Origin: a bacterium
GTDB lineage: Bacteria; Cyanobacteriota; Vampirovibrionia; Gastranaerophilales; UBA9971
NCBI GenBank assembly: GCA_037147175.1
Contig: JBAWVS010000004.1
Location: 25,934-89,933 of the forward strand
Direction: 5' to 3'
DNA length: 64,000 nt
A program made the translations under genes and the position numbers. Below, piece by piece: positions 54,214-62,650 of this stretch (its first letter is position 1; each line of letters starts with the position of its first letter). The notes beneath the pieces are model-generated. The model ran no database searches. It was not told the origin of the DNA and saw nothing but the letters and a program-made list of their open reading frames with translations.

Positions 54214-54483
54214 ATGTGTAATGCAAAATTTTTAAATCTTTTGAATCCTGTTAGCTTCATAAGCTATGGATTTTTTCTTTATTCGATTTTTAATATATTT
54301 ACCGGTGTAACTTATGTTAAAAAAAGTTATGAACTCTGGTATACACCTGTTTATTACGCAGAAGACCGTGTTCGCTTTACTATAAACGTGGCTCTTAATA
54401 TGATTTTTGCTTTAATTTTATTTGACCTTGTTAATAATGTAGGGATAATTAATTTTTTTAAAAATTTAATAAATATTTCTTGA
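54214..54483 (+). CDS. Small membrane protein of unknown function
   Basis: 89 residues with two hydrophobic segments, about 13-31 and 60-82, and a polar loop rich in Tyr between them. It starts 10 bases after the zinc-ribbon gene stops and ends 25 bases before the sppA start, so all three look like one transcript. No signature is recognised. The start is not backed by a strong ribosome site. Confidence 0.6.
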   Translation: MCNAKFLNLLNPVSFISYGFFLYSIFNIFTGVTYVKKSYELWYTPVYYAEDRVRFTINVALNMIFALILFDLVNNVGIINFFKNLINIS

Positions 54484-54508
54484 AAACAACTCTAAATAGG
54501 TGAAAACA

Positions 54509-55354
54509 ATGTTTAAAAAACTAAAAGACGGCATAAATAAAATTAAATATACTGTATTCAAAGACAAAAGAATTGCCCTGATTAAACTGGAAGGAATTAT
54601 TTTGGATTCGGGTTACTTATCCAGCTCCTCAAAAATAATAGAATCTCTGAAAAATGTTAAAACTCTGGGCATAAAAACAATTGTGCTTCGAATTAACAGC
54701 CCTGGTGGGACTGTCGGTGCCTCTCAGGAAATTTACACAGAAATAAAAAAACTTCAGAAAGACGGCACAAAAGTTGTTGTTTCTCTTGGCGATGTGGCAG
54801 CAAGCGGAGGCTTGTATGTTGCTGTTGCGGGAGACAAAATTGTAAGCAATCCGGGAACAGTTACAGGCTCAATAGGTGTAATTATAAAATCAAGCGTAAT
54901 CAAGGATTTATATAAAAAAATAGGAATAGAACATCAAATAGTCAAGTCAGGTCCATATAAAGATATTCTTTCCCAGACAAGATTCTTTACTGAAGAAGAA
55001 AAAACAATTCTTCAAGAACTTATAGACGTTACTTATAACCAATTTGTAAAAACCATTTCTGAAAACAGAAACATAGACATAGAAGAAGTCAAAAAATTTG
55101 CTGACGGAAGAATATTTACGGGCGCTCAAGCTAAAGAGTACGGTATTGTTGACAGCATAGGTTCGCAATCCGATGCAATTGACCTTGCCGCAGAACTTGC
55201 AGAAATCAAAGGCGAGCCGGTAGTAGTTGAAATCACTTCCAAAAAGAGCCTTCTGCAAAAAATTTCAGGCGCAAACGTATCAGCAATCCTTGAAAAAGCC
55301 GGAATCAATTCCGTCCATTCCAGAATTCCTCTATGGATTATGCCTGAAAATTAA
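54509..55354 (+). CDS. sppA: Signal peptide peptidase SppA
   Basis: 281 residues from ATG 54509, which has AGG 8 bases before it; a GTG three codons upstream is poorer. Serine protease of the S49 family with GDVAASGGLYVAVA (catalytic Ser) and the general-base Lys in VKSGPYKDILS. NSPGGTVGASQEIY is the first conserved loop. It lacks an obvious N-terminal transmembrane helix, so it is the short form. It degrades leftover signal peptides or membrane peptides. Confidence 0.9.
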   Translation: MFKKLKDGINKIKYTVFKDKRIALIKLEGIILDSGYLSSSSKIIESLKNVKTLGIKTIVLRINSPGGTVGASQEIYTEIKKLQKDGTKVVVSLGDVAASGGLYVAVAGDKIVSNPGTVTGSIGVIIKSSVIKDLYKKIGIEHQIVKSGPYKDILSQTRFFTEEEKTILQELIDVTYNQFVKTISENRNIDIEEVKKFADGRIFTGAQAKEYGIVDSIGSQSDAIDLAAELAEIKGEPVVVEITSKKSLLQKISGANVSAILEKAGINSVHSRIPLWIMPEN

Positions 55355-56373
55355 TCGCTATATCCATAAGTTTCTATTTTCCAAAGGCAATAAGGTGTTT
55401 CTTTGTCTGTACCTTTTGAACTGCAAGTATTTGCGCTGCATCCGCCCCTGCATAAATCACCATATTTGCATTTACGACAATAGCCTTTTAAGTTTTCTCT
55501 GGAAAACCTTCTGTTATATGCAAATTTATTATAATCATTCCATATTTCTTTAAGGGGGAGATGTTTAATATTTCCTTCAGAATTTTGATTATGCGGACAT
55601 CCTTTAACTTCACCGCTGCTGTTAATACAAACTATATTTATGCCGCATTGACAACCTTTCCAAGTTTTTATTTCCAGTTCAGATGACAATTTTGAGTAAT
55701 AACCTATACAATCAGCTTCGACAATATTTATCTTTTTTGAGTACTTTTTTCTTAATTTCACTATTTGCTCGGCTAGAGAATAATATTCTTTTTCATTCAA
55801 GACTAAGTTTTCAGGCATCCGTCCTTGTAATTTTCCAAGCTGTATCTGATGAAGAGGAACTCCTGATTTGATTGACAAATTTACTATTTTTTCCAGTTCA
55901 TCTAAATTTTTCTTTGTAACTGTCGTACTTACCGAAACGCTTAAATTATTTTTTACCGCTTTTTTTATATTAGAAGTAAGTTTGTCAAAAGCTCCCTGCT
56001 TTCCTCTTATATAATCATGTGTTTCAGGATTTGCACCATCAAGACTGAATGAAAGAGAGGATACCTCCAGATTTCTCAGAATATCAAAATCATCATCATC
56101 AAGAAGCGTTCCATTAGTCATAATATGCAATCCCATTCCTAATGAAATTATTTTTTGAGATAATATCACCCAATCGTTTCTTATAAAGGGTTCTCCCCCT
56201 GATAAAACTATATCTTTGCATCCTAAATCAGCCAGTTGTTCTATAAGAATTAATCCTTCATGAGTGCTAAACTCTTCAGGAAGGCTAAAATCACCTGATT
56301 CATTTATGCAATGCACACAATTTAAATTACATTTTGAAGTTATTTCCCAAACCGCCAACTCGAGTTTGTACAT
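55351..56373 (-). CDS. Radical SAM enzyme with SPASM domain
   Basis: 340 residues. The N-terminal radical SAM motif is CNLNCVHC near residues 15-22, with SGGEPF. The C-terminal SPASM-type region has many cysteines (GCQCGINIVC, GCPHNQNSEGN, CRKCKYGDLCRGGCSANTC), typical of auxiliary 4Fe-4S clusters. Such enzymes often modify ribosomally made peptides or mature quinohaem proteins and sactipeptides. GAGGA precedes the ATG at 56373. It overlaps sppA's stop by 4 bases at its 3' end. Its start faces the small secreted protein gene across a perfect inverted repeat. Confidence 0.9.
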   Translation of the reverse strand: MYKLELAVWEITSKCNLNCVHCINESGDFSLPEEFSTHEGLILIEQLADLGCKDIVLSGGEPFIRNDWVILSQKIISLGMGLHIMTNGTLLDDDDFDILRNLEVSSLSFSLDGANPETHDYIRGKQGAFDKLTSNIKKAVKNNLSVSVSTTVTKKNLDELEKIVNLSIKSGVPLHQIQLGKLQGRMPENLVLNEKEYYSLAEQIVKLRKKYSKKINIVEADCIGYYSKLSSELEIKTWKGCQCGINIVCINSSGEVKGCPHNQNSEGNIKHLPLKEIWNDYNKFAYNRRFSRENLKGYCRKCKYGDLCRGGCSANTCSSKGTDKETPYCLWKIETYGYSD

Positions 56374-56383
56374 TACAATTCCT

Positions 56384-56418
56384 CTAATTAATGTTAAACT
56401 AATTATAACATTAATTAG
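56384..56418. promoter_or_regulatory. Perfect 13-bp inverted repeat between the divergent radical SAM and small secreted protein genes
   Basis: CTAATTAATGTTA (56384-56396) and TAACATTAATTAG (56406-56418) are exact complements with 9 bases between. The spacer and right arm contain TATAAC, which may be a -10 box. The site lies 11 and 16 bases from the two ATGs, so one dimeric regulator could control both genes. A long perfect palindrome in 60 bases of AT-rich sequence is unlikely to be chance. Confidence 0.75.
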
Positions 56419-56433
56419 TTTAAGGAAAGTTAA

Positions 56434-56757
56434 ATGAGCTTTATAAAAACTGTCAAAAACACTATTCTTGCAGGAATTATGCTTATTAGTTCATTCGGTA
56501 TAGTTGCAGCAAATACAAAAGAAGCTAATGATTTTAAGATAATGCCTACATCAGGATTGGTTCCTATTATGCAGCAAAAACCTGCTGCGCCTAAATTAAA
56601 ACCTTTGGGCGGCAGTCCTCTCCCCCCTAAACAAAAAACAAATAAAGATGTTAAGAATTCAACCATATTTAAATTTTTTTCTACTAAGGAACCCCAAACT
56701 CCTACAAATTACCCTTATGCTGGAAAAATGCCTTTTAAAAAGAGCAACTCTAAATAA
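56434..56757 (+). CDS. Small secreted Pro/Lys-rich protein, possible radical SAM partner
   Basis: 107 residues. A typical signal peptide (about 1-26, ending GIVAANTKEA) is followed by a disordered Pro/Lys-rich tail with QQKPAAPKLKPLGGSPLPPK and KSNSK at the end. No cysteine is present after the signal, so it does not look like a thioether sactipeptide precursor. It lies divergent to the radical SAM gene with the shared inverted repeat between them. AAGGAAAG precedes the ATG. A role as substrate of the enzyme is speculative. Confidence 0.7.
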   Translation: MSFIKTVKNTILAGIMLISSFGIVAANTKEANDFKIMPTSGLVPIMQQKPAAPKLKPLGGSPLPPKQKTNKDVKNSTIFKFFSTKEPQTPTNYPYAGKMPFKKSNSK

Positions 56758-56774
56758 TAGAAAAATAAAGAAGT

Positions 56775-57818
56775 TTATTCCAGTCTTTCTAGGGCTTTTC
56801 CTGCCTGTGCATCTTGAGGATTCAATTCAAGACATTTCGAATAGAATTTTTTTGCCAATGTTTTATGGTCCAAAACTTCAAGAGTAACTGCAATATTGAA
56901 ACAAACATCAGAATTTGACGGATTTATTTCCATTGCCTTGTTAAAACAGTCAAGAGCTTTATAATAATTGACTTTTTTATAGTACAAATTACCCAGATTA
57001 TAATAAGCATACATAAAATCAGGTTTTATTTCGGTTACTTTCAAAAAATATTTTTCGGCTAAACCTTTATTGTCATTTTTATAAAGACTTACAGCATAAC
57101 TATAAATGTACTCATATTTGGCAGGTTCAGCTTCCGAAATTTCTTTATACAGACTGCAAGCTTCATCAGGTCTGTTTGTTTTTTCATAAAGTCCTGCAAG
57201 AATAAAAAGATGGGAATTATTTTTTTTAGATTTTGTTCTTAAAAAATTTAAAGTTTCTGCTGCATTAGAAAAATCATTTTTTGCGATTAGTACTTTAACT
57301 TTTTCAACTGTTTTCTCAAAATTAAATTCGATATTATCTTCATCAACACCCATCATTGAATACATAAAAGAATTTGTACTAATTTTGGGATTATTATTAA
57401 CATTGATTATCTGCACATTTTGTCTTTGCTTTGAAAGATCGATATTATAAACACTGATAGAGGAATTAGATGAATTATTTGCATTTTCTTCAGCCTGTTT
57501 TTTTCTTATGGCTTTTAAAACATCAGGCTTGAATTTTTCATTATGAACAGAAAAAATATCTTTATATTCATAATTTCCTGTTAACAGGTTAAAATTTTCA
57601 AAAAATAAAGGATCCAGTTTTAATTTTTGCTTTTCATCAGGAATTACCAGAGAATCGCAAAATTCAGCAAAATTTTCTCTTGTAACTCTTACATTAAATT
57701 GCTCGCTTGAAATACTATTACTCGCAGAAACAGCAGAACAACATATAACCGTAGTGATAATATTTATTACACACACAAGGTTAAGAATTATTACCAATTT
57801 TTTTTGATAATGTTTCAT
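56775..57818 (-). CDS. TPR-repeat protein with signal sequence
   Basis: 347 residues from the ATG at 57818. Nine further codons are open upstream to 57845, but the inner start gives a usual signal (MKHYQKKLVIILNLVCV). Following a low-complexity region, tetratricopeptide repeats occupy about 190-345, ending with AYYNLGNLYYKKVNYYKALD, CFNKAMEINPSN and the last repeat with CLELNPQDAQAGKAL. TPRs bind partner proteins. It probably acts at the cell envelope. It converges with the small secreted protein gene, with 17 bases between the stops. Confidence 0.85.
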   Translation of the reverse strand: MKHYQKKLVIILNLVCVINIITTVICCSAVSASNSISSEQFNVRVTRENFAEFCDSLVIPDEKQKLKLDPLFFENFNLLTGNYEYKDIFSVHNEKFKPDVLKAIRKKQAEENANNSSNSSISVYNIDLSKQRQNVQIINVNNNPKISTNSFMYSMMGVDEDNIEFNFEKTVEKVKVLIAKNDFSNAAETLNFLRTKSKKNNSHLFILAGLYEKTNRPDEACSLYKEISEAEPAKYEYIYSYAVSLYKNDNKGLAEKYFLKVTEIKPDFMYAYYNLGNLYYKKVNYYKALDCFNKAMEINPSNSDVCFNIAVTLEVLDHKTLAKKFYSKCLELNPQDAQAGKALERLE

Positions 57819-57990
57819 TATGTAAACTAGCCCAACCATTTTCAATCCATGTTTATTTTAAACGATTTTTTGGAAAAATCTAGTGTATATTGCTATTTTC
57901 GACTTTTAGGAGTACTGCCTACCTGTCTATCCAAATATAGTTGCCAAATATAACTTATTAATAATTTAAAATAAACATTCGAAAAAGGTA

Positions 57991-58018
57991 TTGCAATTTT
58001 TTACATCTTAAATATAAT
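57991..58018 (+). promoter_or_regulatory. Predicted sigma-70 promoter for the HU gene
   Basis: A TTGCAA -35 (57991-57996) and a TATAAT -10 (58013-58018) are 16 bases apart. They lie about 45 bases upstream of the GTG start, a strong vegetative-type promoter. Confidence 0.75.
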
Positions 58019-58060
58019 ATATGTGTGGATTATAGGTTGATTTACGAAAGGAGATTATTC

Positions 58061-58336
58061 GTGAATAAAGAGGAATTAGTACAAGAGATAGCTAAAAAAG
58101 CAAAAGTTACCCAAAAAGAAGCTGCTGAAGTTTTATCAACTCTTATTGAAGTTGTTGAAAAAACAGTTTCAAAAGGTAAAAAAGTAACATTAGTAGGTTT
58201 CGGTACATTTGAAGCTCGCAAAAGAGCAGCTAGAACCGGTAGAAATCCTCAAACCGGCAAAGAAATCAAAATCCCTGCTAAAACAGTTCCTGCATTTACC
58301 GCTGGTAAAAAATTCAAAGAACTCGTTAACAAGTAG
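58061..58336 (+). CDS. hup: DNA-binding protein HU
   Basis: 91 residues from the GTG at 58061 with AAAGGAG 8 bases upstream; the frame is open to 58025, but that lead is not HU-like. It carries the full HU sequence (VNKEELVQEIAKKAKVTQKE, VGFGTFEARKRAARTGRNPQ, TGKEIKIPA, VPAFTAGKKFK). Dimeric nucleoid protein that bends DNA. Predicted strong promoter upstream and a clear terminator after it. Confidence 0.97.
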   Translation: MNKEELVQEIAKKAKVTQKEAAEVLSTLIEVVEKTVSKGKKVTLVGFGTFEARKRAARTGRNPQTGKEIKIPAKTVPAFTAGKKFKELVNK

Positions 58337-58355
58337 AAACTTGCTTAATAGTTTT

Positions 58356-58390
58356 AAAAAACCCTGCTTTTATTCAAAGCAGGGTTTTTT
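58356..58390 (+). terminator. Intrinsic terminator of the HU gene
   Basis: A 15-bp stem (AAAAAACCCTGCTTT at 58356-58370 with AAAGCAGGGTTTTTT at 58376-58390), a 5-base loop and a following T run. It can also act on the convergent gmd transcript. Confidence 0.9.
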
Positions 58391-58420
58391 GTATATTTAT
58401 AAAATGTTTTTTACAGACGA

Positions 58421-59443
58421 TTAATGACTTGCGATAACAGTTTCATTCTTGCTGCCCAAAGTAATGCCCTCTGTAGCAAGATCGGCTTCCACCATTATTC
58501 TTACAAGTTCTTTAAAGCTTGTTTTTGGTGTCCAGTTTAATTTTTGTTTTGCTTTTGTCGGATCACCTATAAGCAACTCAACTTCTGCGGGTCTAAAGTA
58601 TCTTGAATCGATTTCAACATACTTTTCCCAATCAAGATTAACTGTTTTAAAAGCCTGAGTGAGAAAATCTTTTACTGAATAAGTTTCTCCCGTTGCAACT
58701 ACATAATCATCAGGTGTATCTTGCTGCAACATAAGCCACATTGCTTCCACATAATCTTTTGCATAACCCCAGTCGCGCTTTGCGTCAATATTTCCAAGAT
58801 ATAATTTGTCCTGTTTTCCTGCAACTATTTTTGCAAGAGCTTTTGTGATTTTTCTTGTTACAAAAGTTTCCCCTCTTCTCGGAGATTCATGGTTAAACAA
58901 AATACCGTTACAGTTAAACATATCGTAGCTTTCACGATAGTTTACAGTTATCCAATATGAATATAACTTTGCTACGGCATAAGGACTTCTCGGATAAAAA
59001 GGAGTAGTTTCTTTTTGAGGGATTTCCTGCACTTTTCCGTACAATTCACTTGAAGAGGCCTGATAAAATTTTGTATTAATTTTAGTATCTTTAATAGCAT
59101 CAAGGAGTCTGAGAGTTCCAAGCCCGACAACATCGCCTGTATATTCCGGAGTATCAAAACTCACTCTTACGTGACTTTGCGCACCCAGATTATAAATTTC
59201 ATCAGGTTCAACTTTTTCGAGAATACGGCAGATATTTGAGGAATCCGATAAATCACCGTAATGAAGGAAGAGTTTTGTATTTTCGATATGCGGGTCGTTG
59301 TAGAGATGGTCAATTCTTTCTGTGTTAAAAGAGCTCGATCTTCTGATTATTCCGTGAACTTCATATCCTTTTTCCAACAGGAGCTCTGTGAGATAAGAAC
59401 CGTCTTGTCCTGTTATTCCTGTAATGAGTGCTTTTTTTGTCAT
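58421..59443 (-). CDS. gmd: GDP-mannose 4,6-dehydratase
   Basis: 340 residues from the ATG at 59443, which has AGGAGCA upstream. The frame is open 23 codons further, but that lead is AT-rich and not conserved. It turns GDP-mannose into GDP-4-keto-6-deoxymannose, the branch point to fucose, rhamnose and other deoxysugars of surface glycans. The NAD(P) motif is [18 protein letters not shown], and SYAVAK-type [13 protein letters not shown] contains the catalytic Tyr-x-x-x-Lys. No GDP-fucose synthetase is beside it here. Confidence 0.95.
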   Translation of the reverse strand: MTKKALITGITGQDGSYLTELLLEKGYEVHGIIRRSSSFNTERIDHLYNDPHIENTKLFLHYGDLSDSSNICRILEKVEPDEIYNLGAQSHVRVSFDTPEYTGDVVGLGTLRLLDAIKDTKINTKFYQASSSELYGKVQEIPQKETTPFYPRSPYAVAKLYSYWITVNYRESYDMFNCNGILFNHESPRRGETFVTRKITKALAKIVAGKQDKLYLGNIDAKRDWGYAKDYVEAMWLMLQQDTPDDYVVATGETYSVKDFLTQAFKTVNLDWEKYVEIDSRYFRPAEVELLIGDPTKAKQKLNWTPKTSFKELVRIMVEADLATEGITLGSKNETVIASH

Positions 59444-59513
59444 TTTTTGCTCCTGAATGTTTATTTGATTCTGATTTACATAATTATAGATTAATTCAAA
59501 AAAGATATTCAAA

Positions 59514-60068
59514 TTATTTTATAAGTTCTTGAATTTGTTTAAATTTTTCATGAGAAGCACATTTAATAAGCTCAAAAACTATCATTTCTACACATGCCGG
59601 CACCGCTCCGCTAGAAATCATCCTTTCAAAGCCAATTTCGCATTCGTATTCTTTTCTTGAACCCACAGCGTCTTTTACGAGAAAAATTTCATACCCTGCT
59701 GATAATAAATCGCTTACTGTTTGGTGCACGCATACATGAGATTCTATACCGCAAACTATGACCTGATTTTTGCCTGTTTCTTTAATTAAATCCTCAAAAG
59801 CACTGTTTGCACAACAGCTAAAACTTTTCTTTTCGTAATATTTTGCATTTTCTGACAAATTTTCTTTAATTTCAGGGATTGTTGCCCCGAGTCCCTGAGG
59901 GTACTGCTCTGAGACAATAACGGGAATTCCAAGAATTTTTGCAGCTTTTGTGAGTATTACAGCATTTTTTTGTATTTTTTCTTTGTCATGCTGCGCCTTT
60001 AAAAGTTTTTCCTGTATGTCAATTATTAACAAAATGCTATTTTCACTATTAAGTAGTTTATTTTTCAT
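59514..60068 (-). CDS. Isochorismatase-family cysteine hydrolase
   Basis: 184 residues. Family triad visible: Asp in [11 protein letters not shown], Lys in YYEKKSFSC and the nucleophile Cys in [10 protein letters not shown]. Members hydrolyse nicotinamide, ureidoacrylate or other amides, and many have unknown substrates; nothing here picks one. It is 70 bases upstream of gmd on the same strand. Confidence 0.9.
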   Translation of the reverse strand: MKNKLLNSENSILLIIDIQEKLLKAQHDKEKIQKNAVILTKAAKILGIPVIVSEQYPQGLGATIPEIKENLSENAKYYEKKSFSCCANSAFEDLIKETGKNQVIVCGIESHVCVHQTVSDLLSAGYEIFLVKDAVGSRKEYECEIGFERMISSGAVPACVEMIVFELIKCASHEKFKQIQELIK

Positions 60069-60126
60069 AATTTATTTCCTGAATTTTATTCTCTATTTTT
60101 TTGTATCAAAAAATTTTCAAAACCAT

Positions 60127-60132
60127 TATAAT
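60127..60132 (+). promoter_or_regulatory. Likely -10 box of the clpP promoter
   Basis: TATAAT at 60127-60132 lies 45 bases upstream of the clpP ATG. A TTGTAT at 60101 is the nearest -35-like box, but the spacing of 20 is long. Confidence 0.4.
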
Positions 60133-60177
60133 ATAAGTAGTGTTGTCATAAAAATTTAATTTTTGGAAAGGCATATA

Positions 60178-60792
60178 ATGGATTACGAAACAATAATAAA
60201 CCGTGTCCCAATGGTAATAGAAACTACCAGCAAAGGTGAAAGAGCTTTTGATATTTTCTCAAGGCTTTTAAGAGAGCGTATTATCTTTCTCGGTGATGAA
60301 ATTGACGATGATTTGGCAAATGTTATCGTTGCACAGCTTCTTCTTCTGGATTCAGAAAATCCCGAAAAGGACATTATGCTTTATATAAATAGCCCCGGTG
60401 GTGTTATTACTTCAGGCATGGCCATTTACGATACAATGATGCACATCAGATGTGATGTAAGCACTATTTGCATAGGAGAAGCTTGCAGCATGGGCTCATT
60501 CTTGCTTAATGCAGGAGCCGCAGGCAAACGCCTTTCGCTTCCTCACTCCAGAATAATGATTCACCAACCATCAGGCGGTGCAAGAGGACAAGCGACCGAT
60601 ATTATGATTGAAGCGGCGGAAATTTCAAGAATAAAAAAAGAAATGAACGAGCTTATGGCTAAGCACAGCGGGCAGTCTCTGGAAAGAATAGAAAAGGACG
60701 TTGAAAGAGACTATTTCATGTCCGCAGAAGAAGCTAAAGATTACGGACTTATTGATAAAGTTCTTTATAAACCTGAAATTGTAAAAAATTAA
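60178..60792 (+). CDS. clpP: ATP-dependent Clp protease proteolytic subunit
   Basis: 204 residues from the ATG at 60178. A TTG five codons earlier overlaps the GGAAAGG ribosome site, so the ATG is right. The catalytic triad is in [14 protein letters not shown] (Ser), [14 protein letters not shown] (His) and [15 protein letters not shown] (Asp). The 14-mer barrel degrades proteins fed by ClpX, ClpA or ClpC. No clpX follows here; a pair of repeats lies downstream instead. Confidence 0.97.
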   Translation: MDYETIINRVPMVIETTSKGERAFDIFSRLLRERIIFLGDEIDDDLANVIVAQLLLLDSENPEKDIMLYINSPGGVITSGMAIYDTMMHIRCDVSTICIGEACSMGSFLLNAGAAGKRLSLPHSRIMIHQPSGGARGQATDIMIEAAEISRIKKEMNELMAKHSGQSLERIEKDVERDYFMSAEEAKDYGLIDKVLYKPEIVKN

Positions 60793-60872
60793 TCAATCTG
60801 TCAATTGCGAGGAAGTTCGAAGAGCAGGCAATCTATTTAACTCCGATTGCCAATTAATTTATTTTTACAAAT

Positions 60873-60969
60873 TGTCATTCTGAGGGTTTTAACCCGAAGA
60901 ATCTGTCCGGTAAGCATTTTTAGCTAAAATCATAAATTGGACAGATCCTTCGCTTTGCTCAGGATGACA
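60873..60969 (+). repeat. Palindromic repeat family B, copy 2
   Basis: It starts TGTCATTCTGAG and ends CTCAGGATGACA. Inner GAAGAATCTGTCC and GGACAGATCCTTC are also complementary. It shares the design and many bases with 33422-33514. The preceding bases (60795-60860) contain ATTGCGAGG and GATTGCC, resembling family A ends, so the gap after clpP seems to have collected more than one element. Confidence 0.85.
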
Positions 60970-61051
60970 TTCTCAAAAATCAATATTTGCAATAATTTTA
61001 GCAAATTAGAGATTCGGGTTATTTAGGCTTTAAACAGATATTAAAAAACAA

Positions 61052-62359
61052 TTATTTTTTAAACTCTTCCGCAAAGGCAGAAACAATATCTTCAAGCCAT
61101 TTTCTGCCGATCAAAAAACTTTGCCAGTCGATTTTTTCATCAGAAGAATGAATATTTTCCAGATTCGCAAGCCCTGCTATCACTGGAATAAAAGCTTCTC
61201 CTGAAGCGTTTTTCTTTTCATTGGCAAAAACATGGGTTTCCGCTCCGGCATGAAAAGAACTTGGAATAACATTTAAGTTTTGTTTCTTTCCTGCTTTGAC
61301 GGCTATTTCCGTTAATAATTCATCTTCACTTCTTACAAACGGCTTGAGATGCTCTTTTATCTCCATATCAATTTTAATTAATCCTGCGTATTTTTCATTT
61401 AGTCCCGCGACTGTATTCTTAATTTTTTCAAGCAGCTCCTGCTCATTTTCAGGCTCAGAACTTCTCACAGAATAAGCAATCTGCGCTTCTGTCGAAATTA
61501 TATTCAGCGCAGAATTTTTATTTATGGAATCAAGAATATTTTTTGCATTAAATTTTTCAGAAACAGGTTTTTGAACTTTACCTGACTCGTAAGCTTCTTT
61601 TATGGCTTCTGCTATAAATGTATTGACAGCACCTCCTGAAATAACACCTGCGTTTATGGAAGTTATAGTTCCTTTTTGGTCATGTTTGAAGACCCCCTGC
61701 GGAATTTGCGAATCAAGTTCCGAAAGCACTTTAATAGCACTGATTCTGGTTGTGTCATGAATGTTGATGCCGGAATGTCCGCCTTTTGCTCCATGTACCT
61801 TGATATAGACATTTGTAAAACCTGCTCCTTCGCAATCTAATTCTCCCAATACTTCCCCGTCACAAATAATTGCATATTTTGAATTTAATTTTGAAGTATC
61901 AAGATTTTGCGCACCTGACATTCCCATTTCTTCATCACGCGTAAAAGTAATTTCTATAGGGCCATGAGGTGTTTTATTTTCATGCTTCACCAGAGCTATA
62001 GCAAGATCAAGTATTGCAGCGACACCTGCTTTATTATCAGCGCCAAGCGTGCGGGTTTTGTCTGTTTCTATAAATTTTTCGTCCGCAGAAAGCCTTATAT
62101 TGATTTCCTCTGATCCTCCAACTACATCCATGTGCGCTGAAAGCAAAATCGAAGGAGTTTTTTCATAACCTTTTGAGGGCGGAATTTTTGTTATTATATT
62201 TTTAAAGCTGTCGTATTCAGCATTAATCGAATTTTCTTTAAAAATTTCCAATATTTTCTTTGAAAGACTTTCTTCTTTAAGTGAAGGCGACGGTATTTCG
62301 CAAAGCTCAACGAATAGCCCAATCAGATTGTGAACTTTTGTTAATTCCCTGAGTTCCAT
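61052..62359 (-). CDS. M20-family metallopeptidase (tripeptidase T-like)
   Basis: 435 residues. Zinc-ligand motifs are LLSAHMDVVGG (His), LGADNKAGVAAI (Asp), FTRDEEMGMSG (catalytic Glu pair), ICDGE and FHAGAETHVFAN (final His). A dimerisation/lid domain is inserted between about residues 190 and 320. Probably an aminopeptidase on di- or tripeptides in the cytosol. It faces the repeat-rich end after clpP. GGGG-type purines precede its ATG. Confidence 0.9.
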   Translation of the reverse strand: MELRELTKVHNLIGLFVELCEIPSPSLKEESLSKKILEIFKENSINAEYDSFKNIITKIPPSKGYEKTPSILLSAHMDVVGGSEEINIRLSADEKFIETDKTRTLGADNKAGVAAILDLAIALVKHENKTPHGPIEITFTRDEEMGMSGAQNLDTSKLNSKYAIICDGEVLGELDCEGAGFTNVYIKVHGAKGGHSGINIHDTTRISAIKVLSELDSQIPQGVFKHDQKGTITSINAGVISGGAVNTFIAEAIKEAYESGKVQKPVSEKFNAKNILDSINKNSALNIISTEAQIAYSVRSSEPENEQELLEKIKNTVAGLNEKYAGLIKIDMEIKEHLKPFVRSEDELLTEIAVKAGKKQNLNVIPSSFHAGAETHVFANEKKNASGEAFIPVIAGLANLENIHSSDEKIDWQSFLIGRKWLEDIVSAFAEEFKK

Positions 62360-62418
62360 AATTTACCCCTTTTTCATGAAGTTTTTTATAAAGTTAATTT
62401 TATATTTGTTTTTTATTC

Positions 62419-62424
62419 TATAAT
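62419..62424 (+). promoter_or_regulatory. Possible -10 box upstream of the 39-residue gene
   Basis: TATAAT at 62419-62424 lies 55 bases before the ATG at 62480. The TTAATT at about 62394 would give a spacing of 19, which is weak. Confidence 0.35.
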
Positions 62425-62479
62425 ACAGTAGGAAATATACATAATAAAATTTATGTTCAGTTCAAAAAGGAGTATTATA

Positions 62480-62599
62480 ATGAGTGAATATGTTTTCAAA
62501 TTTAAAAAAGGCGAAGTTGAAATCGAATTAAAATCAGATGATCCAAAATTTGTAGAAGAACAGCTTGATAAATGGAGAGACGTTCTTTTAAAAGATTAA
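62480..62599 (+). CDS. 39-residue protein related to the N-terminal module of the next gene
   Basis: A tiny reading frame (ATG 62480, TAA 62597-62599) with AAAGGAG 7 bases upstream. It reads MSEYVFKFKKGEVEIELKSD and ends LDKWRDVLLKD. Aligned without gaps to residues 1-38 of the following protein, 16 of 38 positions are identical (Tyr4, Phe6, Lys-Lys-Gly 9-11, Ser-Asp-Asp 19-21, Phe24, Gln28, Asp-Lys 30-31 and others). It looks like a small beta-hairpin plus helix module, possibly DNA- or protein-binding. No name is known to me. Translation looks strong, and the length is too short for most gene finders. Confidence 0.75.
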   Translation: MSEYVFKFKKGEVEIELKSDDPKFVEEQLDKWRDVLLKD

Positions 62600-62650
62600 T
62601 CTTTTAATAAGAAGTCGAGAGCATTTAAAAGCCGGGGTTATTTAATTTTT

